DNA of 64,000 bases, from positions 1 to 64,000 of the forward strand of contig CAJXUY010000001.1 in assembly GCA_913060665.1 (NCBI GenBank), in the 5' to 3' direction. The notes beneath the pieces were generated by a model that worked only from the letters and a program-made list of their open reading frames with translations, made no database searches and had not been told where the DNA came from. The stretch is from an uncultured Oleiphilaceae bacterium (GTDB lineage Bacteria; Pseudomonadota; Gammaproteobacteria; Pseudomonadales; Oleiphilaceae). Every line of letters starts with the position of its first letter. The stretch's first letter is position 1. The position numbers and the translations under genes are program-made. This document shows positions 1-8,965 of the stretch, piece by piece.

Positions 1-197
1 GAGGGAGGATATGCTGGCTGGCCAGACATGTTTTTATTTTCTTCAGTGTGTTGATAGCCCAGAGCCCTTAAATCTAAAGACTCTATATAGGCATCAATCA
101 CCCTAACAGGATGATTTTCACTAACGAAATCGTCCATGTGACTTGGAAAAAGGTCACCTTGCTCTCGGGAAAGAGACTGTTTGTATTGTCGGCTCAT
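1..197 (-). CDS. IS1182-family-like transposase, N-terminal part
   Basis: Reading leftwards from an ATG at 197, the frame stays open to the window edge and gives about 65 residues starting MSRQYKQSLSREQGDLFPSH. It continues with an NHPVRVIDAYIESLDL-like segment and a GQPAYPP motif. This combination (DLFP near the start, then HPVR.ID..V..LDL, then GRPAYHP-like) is the usual N-terminus of IS1182/IS5-group DDE transposases, so I infer an insertion sequence whose body lies to the left. The catalytic DDE residues are outside the window, and the terminal inverted repeat could not be identified, so intactness is unknown. Confidence 0.75.
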   Translation of the reverse strand, partial: MSRQYKQSLSREQGDLFPSHMDDFVSENHPVRVIDAYIESLDLRALGYQHTEENKNMSGQPAYPP

Positions 198-265
198 TTT
201 TATATTTTAGTCACTAATGGTGCCTTTATTGTAATACAGGTAATACTAGAATACTTTCACAGCCT

Positions 266-323
266 CTTCGCTGCATCACGGCTACAAGGTCAAAGCCTGT
301 TTGCGGTTATTGTAGCCGTGATG
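266..323. repeat. Dispersed repeat copy with inverted partner
   Basis: The 266-288 stretch (CTTCGCTGCATCA then CGGCTACAAG) matches 15131-15153 at 22 of 23 positions. Its 14-base core CATCACGGCTACAA (274-287) is followed, after 22 bases, by its perfect reverse complement at 310-323, so the copy can form a hairpin. This resembles a short extragenic repeat family. It lies between the transposase start and the TetR gene and could mark the outer edge of the insertion sequence or act as a transcription stop. Confidence 0.5.
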
Positions 324-408
324 AAAGGAGGCACGACTGCAATCAAGGGAATAACTCAAGATTCTGATTAGCTTTACCAGGGTACGAGTTTTTAACTATG
401 GAGTAGAG

Positions 409-1023
409 TTAAAGATAGGCTTCACCCATCTCTCTTAATGCGGCAAGCGCTTCCCCCCTCAAGTAAGGTAAAACAAGCGTCATTACCTGATACACGCCTT
501 GGTTTAACGTATCGTCGCTTTGCTCGCCATCTATAACAGTAGAAAAACTAATCCAATAAGTCGCGGTTAATACGATACTTTTGCAAAGAGCGTCTATTTC
601 TTGGGGTGATGCCTTTAATATTCTCCGTTGGGCAAGATTTTGGCAGACTTGTCGTGACGCATTCGTTTTTTTCATGATGATTTTTTTGAACTTATTGGCA
701 AGCCTTTCATGCCTAGACATGACATTTACCAAATCCTGATATAAAAAACGGTATCGGGCGATCACTTCAAAGATTAAGTGTAAGAATAGCCACTGGTCCT
801 CGACATCAAGGCTTGTTTCTGGGACGTCTAAGATTTCACCAATTTCTTTTTCATACCACTCAAACAACTCACTTAATATTTCAGTTTTGTTTTTGAAGTG
901 GTAATAGAGGTTGCCTGGACTAATATCCATTTCGTCCGCTATTTGAAGGGTGGTAACATTGGGCTCACCACACTCGTTGAATAATTCAAGTGTAGTATGT
1001 AATATCCGATCACGGGTTTTCAT
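409..1023 (-). CDS. TetR/AcrR-family transcriptional regulator
   Basis: A 204-residue protein with a typical TetR N-terminal helix-turn-helix at about residues 24-44 (TLQIADEMDISPGNLYYHF) followed by an all-helical ligand domain that I cannot assign to a ligand. The frame can be extended seven codons to a TTG at 1044, but the ATG at 1023 puts MKTRDRIL directly before the first helix, as in most TetR proteins, so I use it. It stands alone, convergent with nothing obvious; xthA is further downstream on the same strand. The regulated genes cannot be told from this sequence. Confidence 0.85.
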   Translation of the reverse strand: MKTRDRILHTTLELFNECGEPNVTTLQIADEMDISPGNLYYHFKNKTEILSELFEWYEKEIGEILDVPETSLDVEDQWLFLHLIFEVIARYRFLYQDLVNVMSRHERLANKFKKIIMKKTNASRQVCQNLAQRRILKASPQEIDALCKSIVLTATYWISFSTVIDGEQSDDTLNQGVYQVMTLVLPYLRGEALAALREMGEAYL

Positions 1024-1156
1024 TATGTTTAATACGTCCTGCAACTATGGATGCATAATAACCTGTTTGAATCAACGAATACAAAGGGCTTAGACAAAGT
1101 CTCTCCAAATAGGATAACTACTTCACATCGTAAGCCCATTCTTTAGACATGGAGGC

Positions 1157-1969
1157 CTACAGATTGAAGTCGGACCAGATCGGACAGTGGTCAGATGGCT
1201 TATCCATTGCTCTTATATCGTAATAAATTCCTGAAGACTCTAGTCTTTCAATTAATGAGGGGGTTGCCCAAATCTGATCGATACGAAGCCCTCGTTTTGG
1301 TTCTCTATGAAATGCCTTACTACGATAATCAAACCAACTATAAAGGTCACTTTCTGTGGGATAAAGCACCCGATAGCTATCTTTGAGGCCCCAAGATTTA
1401 AGCCTTGCTAGCCATTCTCTCTCTTCTGGTAAGAAACTACATTTACCAGTTCTTAACCATCGCTTAGCATTATCTGGCCCTATGCCTATGTCAATATCTT
1501 CAGGAGAAATGTTCAGGTCACCCATTACAATAAGGTGTTGATTATTCGAGTATTGATCGACTAAGAGGTGTTGAAGGTCTTGGTAGAACTTTTGTTTGGC
1601 CGGAAACTTAATAGGGTGGTCTCGGCTTTCTCCTTGTGGAAAATAACCGTTCATGACAACGAGCTCTTGGCCATCAACATCAAAATGACCAATAATCATA
1701 CGTTTTTGAGACTCATCATCATCCAACGGAAATCCCTTCATTACCTTGGTCGGCTTAAGCTTTGATAGCATTGCAACGCCGTAGTGTCCCTTTTGACCAA
1801 AAAACTCGACGTGATAACCGAGTTGTTCTACCTGTTCTAGCGGAAACTCAGGGTCGTGTACCTTGGTCTCTTGTAAACCAATAATATCGGGAGAGTAGGT
1901 TGTTACGAGTGTTTCTAATTGGTGTAGCCTTGAGCGAAGACCGTTGACGTTAAATGATACTATTTTCAT
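1157..1969 (-). CDS. xthA: Exodeoxyribonuclease III
   Basis: A 270-residue AP endonuclease / 3'-5' exonuclease of the ExoIII family, which cuts DNA at abasic sites in base excision repair. All family residues are present: N7 in SFNVNGLR, E34 in LQETKVHD, Y109 in NGYFPQGE, D151 and N153 in GDLNI, D231 in LRIDQIW, and the D260-H261 pair in PSDHCPIW. Length is that of E. coli XthA (268 residues), and the N-terminal region (HQLE, DIIGLQETKVHD, GQKGHYGVA) is very close to it. Single gene on the minus strand; no operon partner. Confidence 0.97.
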   Translation of the reverse strand: MKIVSFNVNGLRSRLHQLETLVTTYSPDIIGLQETKVHDPEFPLEQVEQLGYHVEFFGQKGHYGVAMLSKLKPTKVMKGFPLDDDESQKRMIIGHFDVDGQELVVMNGYFPQGESRDHPIKFPAKQKFYQDLQHLLVDQYSNNQHLIVMGDLNISPEDIDIGIGPDNAKRWLRTGKCSFLPEEREWLARLKSWGLKDSYRVLYPTESDLYSWFDYRSKAFHREPKRGLRIDQIWATPSLIERLESSGIYYDIRAMDKPSDHCPIWSDFNL

Positions 1970-2054
1970 AAAAGGTTATTCTTAATTCTAGGGAAAGTTA
2001 ATGTATAGGGTGCTACTGTGGTCTATTTTATTACCTTGTAACGTTATTGTTACG

Positions 2055-3524
2055 TTACATCTGTGTCAGGCGGTTAGGTCTAACGTAAAAATGTGTGATC
2101 GTACCATCTGTAAATTTATTGAAGAACGTACTAACCTCTGAGATTAGTTTAAGCTTATGTTGATGTGTAACGGCATCTTTTACCAGTACTTTCATTTGAT
2201 CAAAATCCTCTCTTATTTTAGAGAACTTAGCATTCATTGAGCAGGATACCACTGCAGCATGGTCTAGGTTAAGTTGATCGGCGAGTTCTTGTCTACGGTT
2301 TTCAATTTGTGTAGTGGATAAGTCAAACTGAGTATCGATGTGTTTTAGTTTTACACGGTTAATAATGCAGTAGGAATAGCTAGCGGGGTTATTTCTAGCG
2401 TGATGCCTAAAACATTCCCAGAAATAATTATCAGTTAAATGTCGGAATTCATTCAGGTCCGTTAGGCACAACCCAACATACTCTGCAATGGATTCATCTT
2501 TTAACACTTCGTTAATAGCTTCCCGTAGCAGCCAGTCAAACCCAAGAGCTGTTTTGTGCGCGTATACGTGCCGATACATTTGATTTCGGCTGTAGACAAA
2601 GTCTTCCAGTGCACTCAACCCTTTTGATGTTATGGCTAGTCCAAGCCAGGGTGTTTTGGGTTCCCACCCAAATCTTAGGTTGCTTAGTAGGTGGTCAAGG
2701 TTGAAGCCGCCAATGGTCACTGATGAGTGAAACCCATCCCTTAACATGTAATCGGCACGATCTGCATCAACTTCACCAGAGATGATAGACGACAATAGTT
2801 GACTAACAAGATCAGGCGCTGACGTGGTTGTTTTCCAACCTGTTACCTGAGTATGACTACCGGCTATAAATTGCCAGAAGTGCTCTGCGTGTGAGTTGAA
2901 TTCATCGCTGGTCGAAGCGGATGTGGTTTCCATAATCGCTAGTACGTCTACTAGGTTAATACCGGATTCATGGATTTTAGTGTCGAGTAGTAGTTGATGG
3001 GCGCAACGAATAGAGTAGTGTTCATGTTCAATAACCGAAGGGAGTGCATCGTACAAATGTTCGGTATTAATACCTTGCCATAACGTTTCAAATAAGCCGG
3101 GTGATTCCATCATCTCTTTAATCTTCGATGTTCGGGTAAATTGATGAGAAAAGCTTGAATGACCACAGTCATGCAATAGGCAAGCGAGCCTGATGATCTT
3201 ATTGAAGTAATCTATTGCGAAAAACTGCTCTTTACTTGTACTGATTTTGGCCTTATAGCGCCTTGATTCGAGATAGCTTTTAACCATGGATAAAAAGATT
3301 CTTTCACCGACGTGCATAACACCGATGCTATGAAGAAAGCGAGAGTGGGTAGCCCCTGGAAAGACAAGGGAAAGAATATCGTTTTGACAGATGTTTCGTA
3401 ACCGTTGAAACAATGGATGGTCAATAATGGCCACTTCATGGGGGAATAAGGGTATCCCTCCATGAACCGGATCCATAATAAGCTTGCTATGTGCACCTAG
3501 CAGGTCTTCGGGAAAGTAATCCAT
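2055..3524 (-). CDS. HD-domain phosphohydrolase, COG1078/SAMHD1-like
   Basis: A 489-residue HD-superfamily protein. The N-terminal block (DPVHGGIPLFPHE at 18-30, HPLFQRLRNI at 36-45, ATHSRFLHSIGVMH at 58-71) and the HD motif H118-D119 in LLHDCGHSSFSHQF are the signature of COG1078 proteins, the group that includes SAMHD1 and related dNTP triphosphohydrolases. A further metal/phosphate segment is DADRADYMLRDG. By family it probably hydrolyses nucleotide triphosphates in the cytoplasm, but the substrate is not shown. It is monocistronic, with a 400-base spacer to the next gene, which is divergent. Confidence 0.85.
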   Translation of the reverse strand: MDYFPEDLLGAHSKLIMDPVHGGIPLFPHEVAIIDHPLFQRLRNICQNDILSLVFPGATHSRFLHSIGVMHVGERIFLSMVKSYLESRRYKAKISTSKEQFFAIDYFNKIIRLACLLHDCGHSSFSHQFTRTSKIKEMMESPGLFETLWQGINTEHLYDALPSVIEHEHYSIRCAHQLLLDTKIHESGINLVDVLAIMETTSASTSDEFNSHAEHFWQFIAGSHTQVTGWKTTTSAPDLVSQLLSSIISGEVDADRADYMLRDGFHSSVTIGGFNLDHLLSNLRFGWEPKTPWLGLAITSKGLSALEDFVYSRNQMYRHVYAHKTALGFDWLLREAINEVLKDESIAEYVGLCLTDLNEFRHLTDNYFWECFRHHARNNPASYSYCIINRVKLKHIDTQFDLSTTQIENRRQELADQLNLDHAAVVSCSMNAKFSKIREDFDQMKVLVKDAVTHQHKLKLISEVSTFFNKFTDGTITHFYVRPNRLTQM

Positions 3525-3923
3525 GTTTAGTCGCGTTACCTATTAGAAAATGATAAATATAACTTAATATCTACGCCTAAGGCCGAAGAGATAAATTAGT
3601 ATGCATGCTCTAAAATATGAGCATAACCTTTGGATAATAAGGTTTTATTATTTATTTATAGACATTAAAACGAATAACGTAATACAAATTAACAATAATA
3701 ATGTATCGATAACGACATGAATTTTACAACACAGTCAGTTTCAATGAAAAATTTTGTTAACTCGTGTGATGTTCGAGTGAGTTGTGACCTTTTTCACGGT
3801 ATTCGCCACTATGAACGTTAACCTGTGTAAACAATTTAATAAAGTTAGACTTGTTATGGGTCATGCCTATAATGAAACGTATATAAACTCGATACTTAAC
3901 TGCACGTTTGTGGTTGTCTAGAT
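3525..3923. other. AT-rich divergent intergenic region
   Basis: This 399-base spacer separates the divergent HD-phosphohydrolase and response-regulator genes. It is markedly AT-rich and holds no convincing ORF. The best promoter-like element facing right is a TATAAT at 3868-3873, 17 bases after a weak TTAGAC hexamer. No hairpin or repeat of note was seen. Confidence 0.4.
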
Positions 3924-5105
3924 ATGTCAAGTCATGCTGAGCGGATGTTAGTCATCGATAGCGACGAAAAATGTCGACAATACTTGTCGGACGGACTTCT
4001 TGCTATCGGTTATTACGTTGTATCTGTAGGTAGTATTAAAGAAGCGCTAGTCAGTATCGCCAATGGTCGACCTGATCTTATATTTGGCGATTTATCGACT
4101 GACGAGATTAGTTTGTTGTCTAAGCTCACAGATCCTGAGTTTCCCCCATCCCCCGTGGTTGCCTTCTCGCATACTGAAAACGCCTCTGATGTGGTGACTG
4201 CGCTAAGAGCCGGGGCTTCTGACTTCATCATTAAGCCGAGTAATGATTTCTCGCTTGTTGAAGAGGTTATCAAGCGCATTTTTGAGCAAATCCGATTAGT
4301 TAGACTTAATCAGCGTTATCGTTTAGAACTTGAAGATACCAATCGTGAATTAAAGGCAGGCATTGCAGAGCTTAAAGCTGACCACAAGGCGGGTTTGAAA
4401 GTACAGATGAAAATGCTGCCTGAGCGCGAGAAGAAGCTTAAGGGAATCAAGTGCGATTATCTGATAAAGCCGTCCCTTTATTTAAGTGGTGACTTTTTAG
4501 ACTATTTTAAGATAGACAGTCAGCGGGCAATTTTTTATATTGCTGACGTCTCTGGTCATGGTGCTTCATCTGCCTTCGTGACAGTACTATTGAAAAATCT
4601 ATCCAATCGATTGCTTAGAAATTTCAAAAGAGGCTCCACAGACGAAATACTGTACCCCGAACGTATCCTTCACCGAATTAATCGTGAGTTACTTGAGACA
4701 GATTTTGGTAAGCACCTAACCATGTTTGTTGGAATACTTGAAAACGACACTAACAAACTAACGTACTCTGTCGGCGCACACTTCCCCATGCCTGTTTTAG
4801 TGACTGAAGGTAGCGCAGAATACCTAGAAGGAAGTGGTATGCCTATTGGGCTATTCGAAGATCCCACGTTTCGGGTTTATGATCGAATATTACCTGAAAA
4901 ATTCGATTTGTGGTTGTTTTCAGATGGAATATTAGAAGTTATTAATGCTAATAGTTTAGCGGAAAAAGAACAGCAGTTACTTAGATTAGTTGAAGATAGT
5001 GACAATAGTATTGAGGTTCTGTCAGAAACGTTGCAGCTCAATAATATGAATGAATTACCTGATGATATCGCGATTTTGACTGTTTCCGGGGTGAGTAAAG
5101 AATGA
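3924..5105 (+). CDS. Response regulator with PP2C/SpoIIE phosphatase output (HsbR/CrsR-like)
   Basis: A 393-residue two-domain signalling protein. Residues 1-120 form a receiver (LVIDSDE with D12/D14, phospho-acceptor D56 in IFGDLS, K in FIIKPSND). Residues 120-155 are charged and probably coiled coil. Residues 165-393 are a PP2C/SpoIIE serine phosphatase with metal-binding aspartates in SGDFLDYF, ADVSGHG, FSDGILEV and PDDIAIL. Its stop overlaps the start of the STAS gene that follows (ATGA), so the two are translationally coupled. By analogy with Pseudomonas HsbR-HsbA and Shewanella CrsR-CrsA it should dephosphorylate the STAS partner to control a sigma factor or anti-sigma factor. The receiver's kinase is not in the window. 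Confidence 0.9.
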   Translation: MSSHAERMLVIDSDEKCRQYLSDGLLAIGYYVVSVGSIKEALVSIANGRPDLIFGDLSTDEISLLSKLTDPEFPPSPVVAFSHTENASDVVTALRAGASDFIIKPSNDFSLVEEVIKRIFEQIRLVRLNQRYRLELEDTNRELKAGIAELKADHKAGLKVQMKMLPEREKKLKGIKCDYLIKPSLYLSGDFLDYFKIDSQRAIFYIADVSGHGASSAFVTVLLKNLSNRLLRNFKRGSTDEILYPERILHRINRELLETDFGKHLTMFVGILENDTNKLTYSVGAHFPMPVLVTEGSAEYLEGSGMPIGLFEDPTFRVYDRILPEKFDLWLFSDGILEVINANSLAEKEQQLLRLVEDSDNSIEVLSETLQLNNMNELPDDIAILTVSGVSKE

Positions 5106-5617
5106 TGTCTAGCTATAAGATTTTACAAGCTGAGCAGCAGGGTATCTACGTTTTAAAATTCATCGGAGAAATACGCCTGTATCTATGCTCTACGCTGGAT
5201 ATTATTATAGACTCTATGGCGTCTAACCCAGAGTTTAAAACGGTGGTGGTAGATCTCACAGAAACCACTGTTATTGATAGCACTACACTGGGTTTGCTCG
5301 CAAAAGTGGCGGTTTTGGCCCGTAAAAAAAGTTCGTTCCTTCCCACGATTATAACCACTAACCCTGATGTTACTCGTATCATACAAACAATGGGCTTTGG
5401 TGAGATATTTATTATCATGAAAGAGCCTGCGGTCGAGTTGTCTGAACTCGAAGAAATCCCAATCCTAAAGGCCACAGAACAAGAGGTTAGAGAAAAGGTG
5501 TTAGATGCACACCTTACCCTAATGAACCTTAATGACTCGAATCGCGAAGAGTTTAAAGACCTTGTTCAAGCACTTGAATGTGAAAATAAATCAGAACAAG
5601 CAGCGCTAACTCATTGA
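5102..5617 (+). CDS. STAS-domain anti-sigma factor antagonist (HsbA/CrsA-like)
   Basis: A 171-residue protein whose first 105 residues form a STAS domain. The phosphorylatable serine sits in the conserved loop TVIDSTTLGLLAKV. A 4-base ATGA overlap joins it to the phosphatase gene upstream, so the pair is almost certainly a phosphatase-substrate switch. About 65 acidic, helical residues extend beyond the usual single-domain STAS protein (100-110 residues); their role is unknown and could be a second partner-binding segment. A second in-frame ATG at 5105 is an equally possible start. Confidence 0.88.
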   Translation: MMSSYKILQAEQQGIYVLKFIGEIRLYLCSTLDIIIDSMASNPEFKTVVVDLTETTVIDSTTLGLLAKVAVLARKKSSFLPTIITTNPDVTRIIQTMGFGEIFIIMKEPAVELSELEEIPILKATEQEVREKVLDAHLTLMNLNDSNREEFKDLVQALECENKSEQAALTH

Positions 5618-5750
5618 AATCGTCACAACACTTCTAGATACTGTTGATTAAGGGTGCGGTGAGCTTTCGCCAGCCTTTATGTATCTCATGCTAGTCATGA
5701 ATAATTTATTATAATGTCTATTATATTATAACTTTGACTCTGGTTTTTAT

Positions 5751-6779
5751 ATGTCAGTTACTAGAACAATTACAGTTCTTGGTGGTGGTAGCTTTGGCAC
5801 CGCAATAGCCAATATTGCAGCTACGAATGGACATCGTTCGTTTTTATGGATGAGAGACACCGAGAGGGCGATTAAAGTACAAGAAACCCGTGAAAACGAG
5901 CGTTATATGCCGGGTTATGTTTTACATGAGAATCTTACCGCGATTACGGACATTGAGGACGCGGTAAGTCAGAGCGATATCATCTTTGTATCAATCCCGA
6001 GTAAATCGGTTCGCTCTGTGGTAGAAAACGCTCGCAAGTATATTAAACCCCATCAGATTGTGGTGAGCACCACTAAGGGTATAGAAAGCGGTACGTTCTT
6101 GCTTATGAGTCAGATTCTTAAGGAGCTTCTCCCTAATAATCCTATTGGCGTATTAAGTGGACCCAATTTGGCTAAAGAGATTGCGCAGAAAACATTAACG
6201 GCCACAGTTATTGCAAGTGAATCATCTGAAGTCCGCAACAGTATTCAGGATTTACTTGGCTGTAGTTATTTTCGAGTTTATGCAAACCTCGACACCTACG
6301 GAGTTGAGCTTGGCGGAGCGTTAAAAAATATTTACGCGATAATGTCCGGGCTTGCAGAAGCGTATGGCATGGGCGAAAACACTAAGTCAATGTTAATCAC
6401 CAGAAGCCTTGCAGAAATGAGTCGATTTGCCGTTTGTTTGGGGGCGAACCCTATGACGTTTTTGGGCTTGGCCGGTGTTGGCGACTTGATGGTGACCTGT
6501 AATTCTTCGCTAAGTCGTAACTATCGAGTCGGATTCTCTGTTGGTAAAGGAAAAAAGCTTGAAGACGCGATTGAAGAGTTAGGAGAGGTCGCTGAGGGTA
6601 TTAATACGCTTCGATCGGTCAAAACGAAGGCGGATGAACTAGAGGTTTATATGCCACTTGTACAAGGGCTTTATGCCATCCTGATCGAGCAGAAGGAGAT
6701 AAAGAGTATTATTAGTGGCATGATGTTAGCCCAGCAAAGTACTGATGTTGAGTTTATATTACCACGACACGAAGTTTGA
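5751..6779 (+). CDS. gpsA: NAD(P)-dependent glycerol-3-phosphate dehydrogenase
   Basis: A 342-residue enzyme that reduces dihydroxyacetone phosphate to sn-glycerol 3-phosphate for phospholipid synthesis. The nucleotide-binding motif [11 protein letters not shown] is at the N-terminus, followed by SGPNLAKEI, the catalytic-lysine region [10 protein letters not shown] and the C-terminal [20 protein letters not shown] signature. Length is normal for GpsA. It is followed after 36 bases by the DUF4389 gene and then sixA, an order I believe is common in Pseudomonas relatives and which suggests one transcript. Confidence 0.97.
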   Translation: MSVTRTITVLGGGSFGTAIANIAATNGHRSFLWMRDTERAIKVQETRENERYMPGYVLHENLTAITDIEDAVSQSDIIFVSIPSKSVRSVVENARKYIKPHQIVVSTTKGIESGTFLLMSQILKELLPNNPIGVLSGPNLAKEIAQKTLTATVIASESSEVRNSIQDLLGCSYFRVYANLDTYGVELGGALKNIYAIMSGLAEAYGMGENTKSMLITRSLAEMSRFAVCLGANPMTFLGLAGVGDLMVTCNSSLSRNYRVGFSVGKGKKLEDAIEELGEVAEGINTLRSVKTKADELEVYMPLVQGLYAILIEQKEIKSIISGMMLAQQSTDVEFILPRHEV

Positions 6780-6815
6780 TTATTTAACTCCGATCATTTA
6801 TTAAAAGAGAATAGT

Positions 6816-7085
6816 ATGTCTGATAATAGTGGATACGATAAAGACGCTCACTGGCTAAGAATTTTATATATGGTGGGGTTTTATGTTGTTTATAAAATTA
6901 CTGACTTGGTGATTATAGTTATGTTGATACTACAAGCCGTTGTCACTACATTTGGAAATGGACCCAATGAACGGTTGAAGACGTTCGGGACAGCATTGGC
7001 AACCTACGTATCTCAGATTATTAGATTTTTGAGTTATGCAGACGAAAAAAAGCCTTACCCGTTTTCTGAATGGCCAAAAAAGTAA
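6816..7085 (+). CDS. DUF4389 family membrane protein
   Basis: A short 89-residue protein with a hydrophobic stretch from about residue 17 to 45 (ILYMVGFYVVYKITDLVIIVMLILQAV), a central NERLKTFG segment and a C-terminal FLSYADEKKPYPFSEWP motif typical of DUF4389 proteins. It should sit in the inner membrane. The function of the family is not known. It lies between gpsA and sixA on the same strand with short gaps. Confidence 0.8.
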   Translation: MSDNSGYDKDAHWLRILYMVGFYVVYKITDLVIIVMLILQAVVTTFGNGPNERLKTFGTALATYVSQIIRFLSYADEKKPYPFSEWPKK

Positions 7086-7126
7086 GTTGCTAATCGTTCT
7101 TAATATTTAGAGGTTAGGAGGGTAGG

Positions 7127-7582
7127 TTGGACGTTTATTTAATGCGTCACGGCGAAGCATCATTTGATGCAGATAGTGATATTAATCGAGAACTCACTGA
7201 CCGTGGCCGAGAAGAGGTGCTCCGCTCTGTAAAAGGGCTGATTGCTAAATCTTGTGTTATCGATTCAATTTGGTCAAGCCCTTATCGGCGCGCCAAGCAA
7301 ACAGCAGAGATCGCCGTAAATGAGCTAGCAATAGCGCTCAATATACAGCCTCGTTTAACGCCAGACTATAACCCTTCAAAAGTAACCGATTGGTTGTATC
7401 AACTTGATGAATCAGTAAACTCGGTGCTTATCACCTCTCATATGCCCCTTGTTGGAAAACTCGTCAGTTTAATGGTCGATGGAGACCTGCTTCATCAAAC
7501 TTCGTTTTCTACCGGTATGGTGGTACATCTTCATGCAGACAACCCATTTGATGGGTGTTTTACACTGAAGCAAGTTATTTGA
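7127..7582 (+). CDS. sixA: Phosphohistidine phosphatase SixA
   Basis: A 151-residue histidine phosphatase with the RHG catalytic motif at residues 7-9 (LMRHGEA), Arg in SSPYRRAKQTAE, and the second histidine in TSHMPLVG. SixA removes phosphate from histidines such as those on phosphorelay or phosphotransferase proteins. The start is a TTG at 7127: a strong AGGAGGG ribosome site lies about six bases before it, and the MDVYLMRHG beginning matches the family, while the next ATG would begin inside the motif. A GC-rich inverted repeat follows the stop. Confidence 0.93.
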   Translation: MDVYLMRHGEASFDADSDINRELTDRGREEVLRSVKGLIAKSCVIDSIWSSPYRRAKQTAEIAVNELAIALNIQPRLTPDYNPSKVTDWLYQLDESVNSVLITSHMPLVGKLVSLMVDGDLLHQTSFSTGMVVHLHADNPFDGCFTLKQVI

Positions 7583-7607
7583 GCGGCTGTTTTGCTAAGC
7601 GCCGCTC
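7581..7607. terminator. Hairpin between convergent genes
   Basis: GAGCGGC (7581-7587) pairs with GCCGCTC (7601-7607) across a 13-base loop. It lies between sixA and the convergent aminotransferase gene. There is no clear T-run, so it may be a weak bidirectional terminator. Confidence 0.4.
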
Positions 7608-7639
7608 TTGGGATATATATTTATTTCCGCTTTAAGTCA

Positions 7640-8761
7640 TCAGGACGTAATGTCTTTTACCTTTTCAATAGCTTTATCAATTACACCTTTATCAGTATAG
7701 AAATGAGGTGAAAACCTAACACCACCACCTCTGCAGGCGCAAATGACCTTTGCCTTCATTAGCTTTGAATAAAGCTCTTCCGAGGTTATCCCATCGACCT
7801 TAAATGTCACAATGCCTGCTAATTTGCTTTCCTCAACCGATGAAAGAATGCTCGCTTTGGGGATCGTTTTTAGTCCTTCTAAAAGATAGTTGATGTTGAC
7901 TGATAATGCAGCGGATATTTGCTTAATTCCAACGTCTTCAATCAGTGATAGGCTCGCATTGAGTGCATGAATACCCAGCATATTAGGGCTGCCACATTCG
8001 AAGCGGGTAGCATCAGGTGCAATTTCCCATGTATCTCTCGTATAATCTCCCCTATGTTTAACCATATGCCAGCCATATTGGCTGATCTTCAAGTTGTCCC
8101 TTACTTGTGGTTTTACATAGAGTAGCGCCAGACCTTCAGGTCCCATCATCCATTTATGTCCATCAGCGACGACGAAGTCAGCGTGATTTTCACTGATGTT
8201 AAAAGGGATGGCGCCCAAGCTCTGTATCGCATCGATGCAGTATAGAATGTTACGATCATTACAGATTTTTCCAAGTTTATCGATATCAACTTTAAGGCCT
8301 GACGCGTACTGCACTGAACTGATGGACACTAGCTTTGTTTTACAAGTGAACTCCGCGGTGATGGCTTCGACAGGGTCGCCGTTACTGATATCTGCAATCT
8401 TTAGTTGTACGCCCTGAGTCGCTAGAGACTCCCATACAATTCTGTTAGAGGGGAATTCTTGATTGCTGATGACAATCTCATCTCCTTCATTCCATTCAAG
8501 ACCGTAAGCAATAATAGATAGTGCTTCAGAAGTGCTTTTTGACAGTGCAATCTCAGAAGAACAGGGTGAACCTATTAAGTTTGCAAGCCGTTTCCTTAGG
8601 GATTCCTCTGTTTTAAGCCATTCGAGGTAATGTGTGGCGCCATACACGGTGTTTTCTTCTGCAAACTTTGCCACCGCTTGTTGTGTACGTTTTGGCCATG
8701 GTGAGACGGCAGCATGATTCAAGTAACAAATATGCTCATGAAGAGGGAATTCTTGGTTCAT
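7640..8761 (-). CDS. Class V PLP-dependent aminotransferase (cysteine-desulfurase fold)
   Basis: A 373-residue fold-type I PLP enzyme. The PLP lysine is in VVADGHKWMMGPEG, the cofactor aspartate in YCIDAIQSLG, and the N-terminal HEHICYLNHAAVSPWP is typical of class V enzymes such as isopenicillin-N epimerase, kynureninase and Csd-like proteins. It lacks the obvious cysteine loop of a housekeeping desulfurase (there is a CACRGGGVRFSPHFY segment near the C-terminus), so I leave the reaction open. It is 204 bases downstream of the SDR on the same strand and may or may not share its transcript. Confidence 0.8.
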   Translation of the reverse strand: MNQEFPLHEHICYLNHAAVSPWPKRTQQAVAKFAEENTVYGATHYLEWLKTEESLRKRLANLIGSPCSSEIALSKSTSEALSIIAYGLEWNEGDEIVISNQEFPSNRIVWESLATQGVQLKIADISNGDPVEAITAEFTCKTKLVSISSVQYASGLKVDIDKLGKICNDRNILYCIDAIQSLGAIPFNISENHADFVVADGHKWMMGPEGLALLYVKPQVRDNLKISQYGWHMVKHRGDYTRDTWEIAPDATRFECGSPNMLGIHALNASLSLIEDVGIKQISAALSVNINYLLEGLKTIPKASILSSVEESKLAGIVTFKVDGITSEELYSKLMKAKVICACRGGGVRFSPHFYTDKGVIDKAIEKVKDITS

Positions 8762-8965
8762 GGTTACACTATCCTATGTTGTAAGGCTGTATGGTAGAGC
8801 AGTTTATCGGTTGCAATGCACTCTGTACAAGCGTTATAAACCGTCGCCTTTAGGGATAGTTTTGTTTTGATAAGCTAATTTAGATCGCCTAAATGGTTCA
8901 ACTCCGAATAGGGCGGAGAACGGGTTTTAAGCAATCCTTGGTTTCGGGTGGGGTTATCGAATACC

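Noticed and set aside
111-371. An 86-residue forward ORF overlapping the transposase start and repeat
   Set aside because: It runs against the transposase frame, covers the inverted repeat and has no ribosome site or family likeness.
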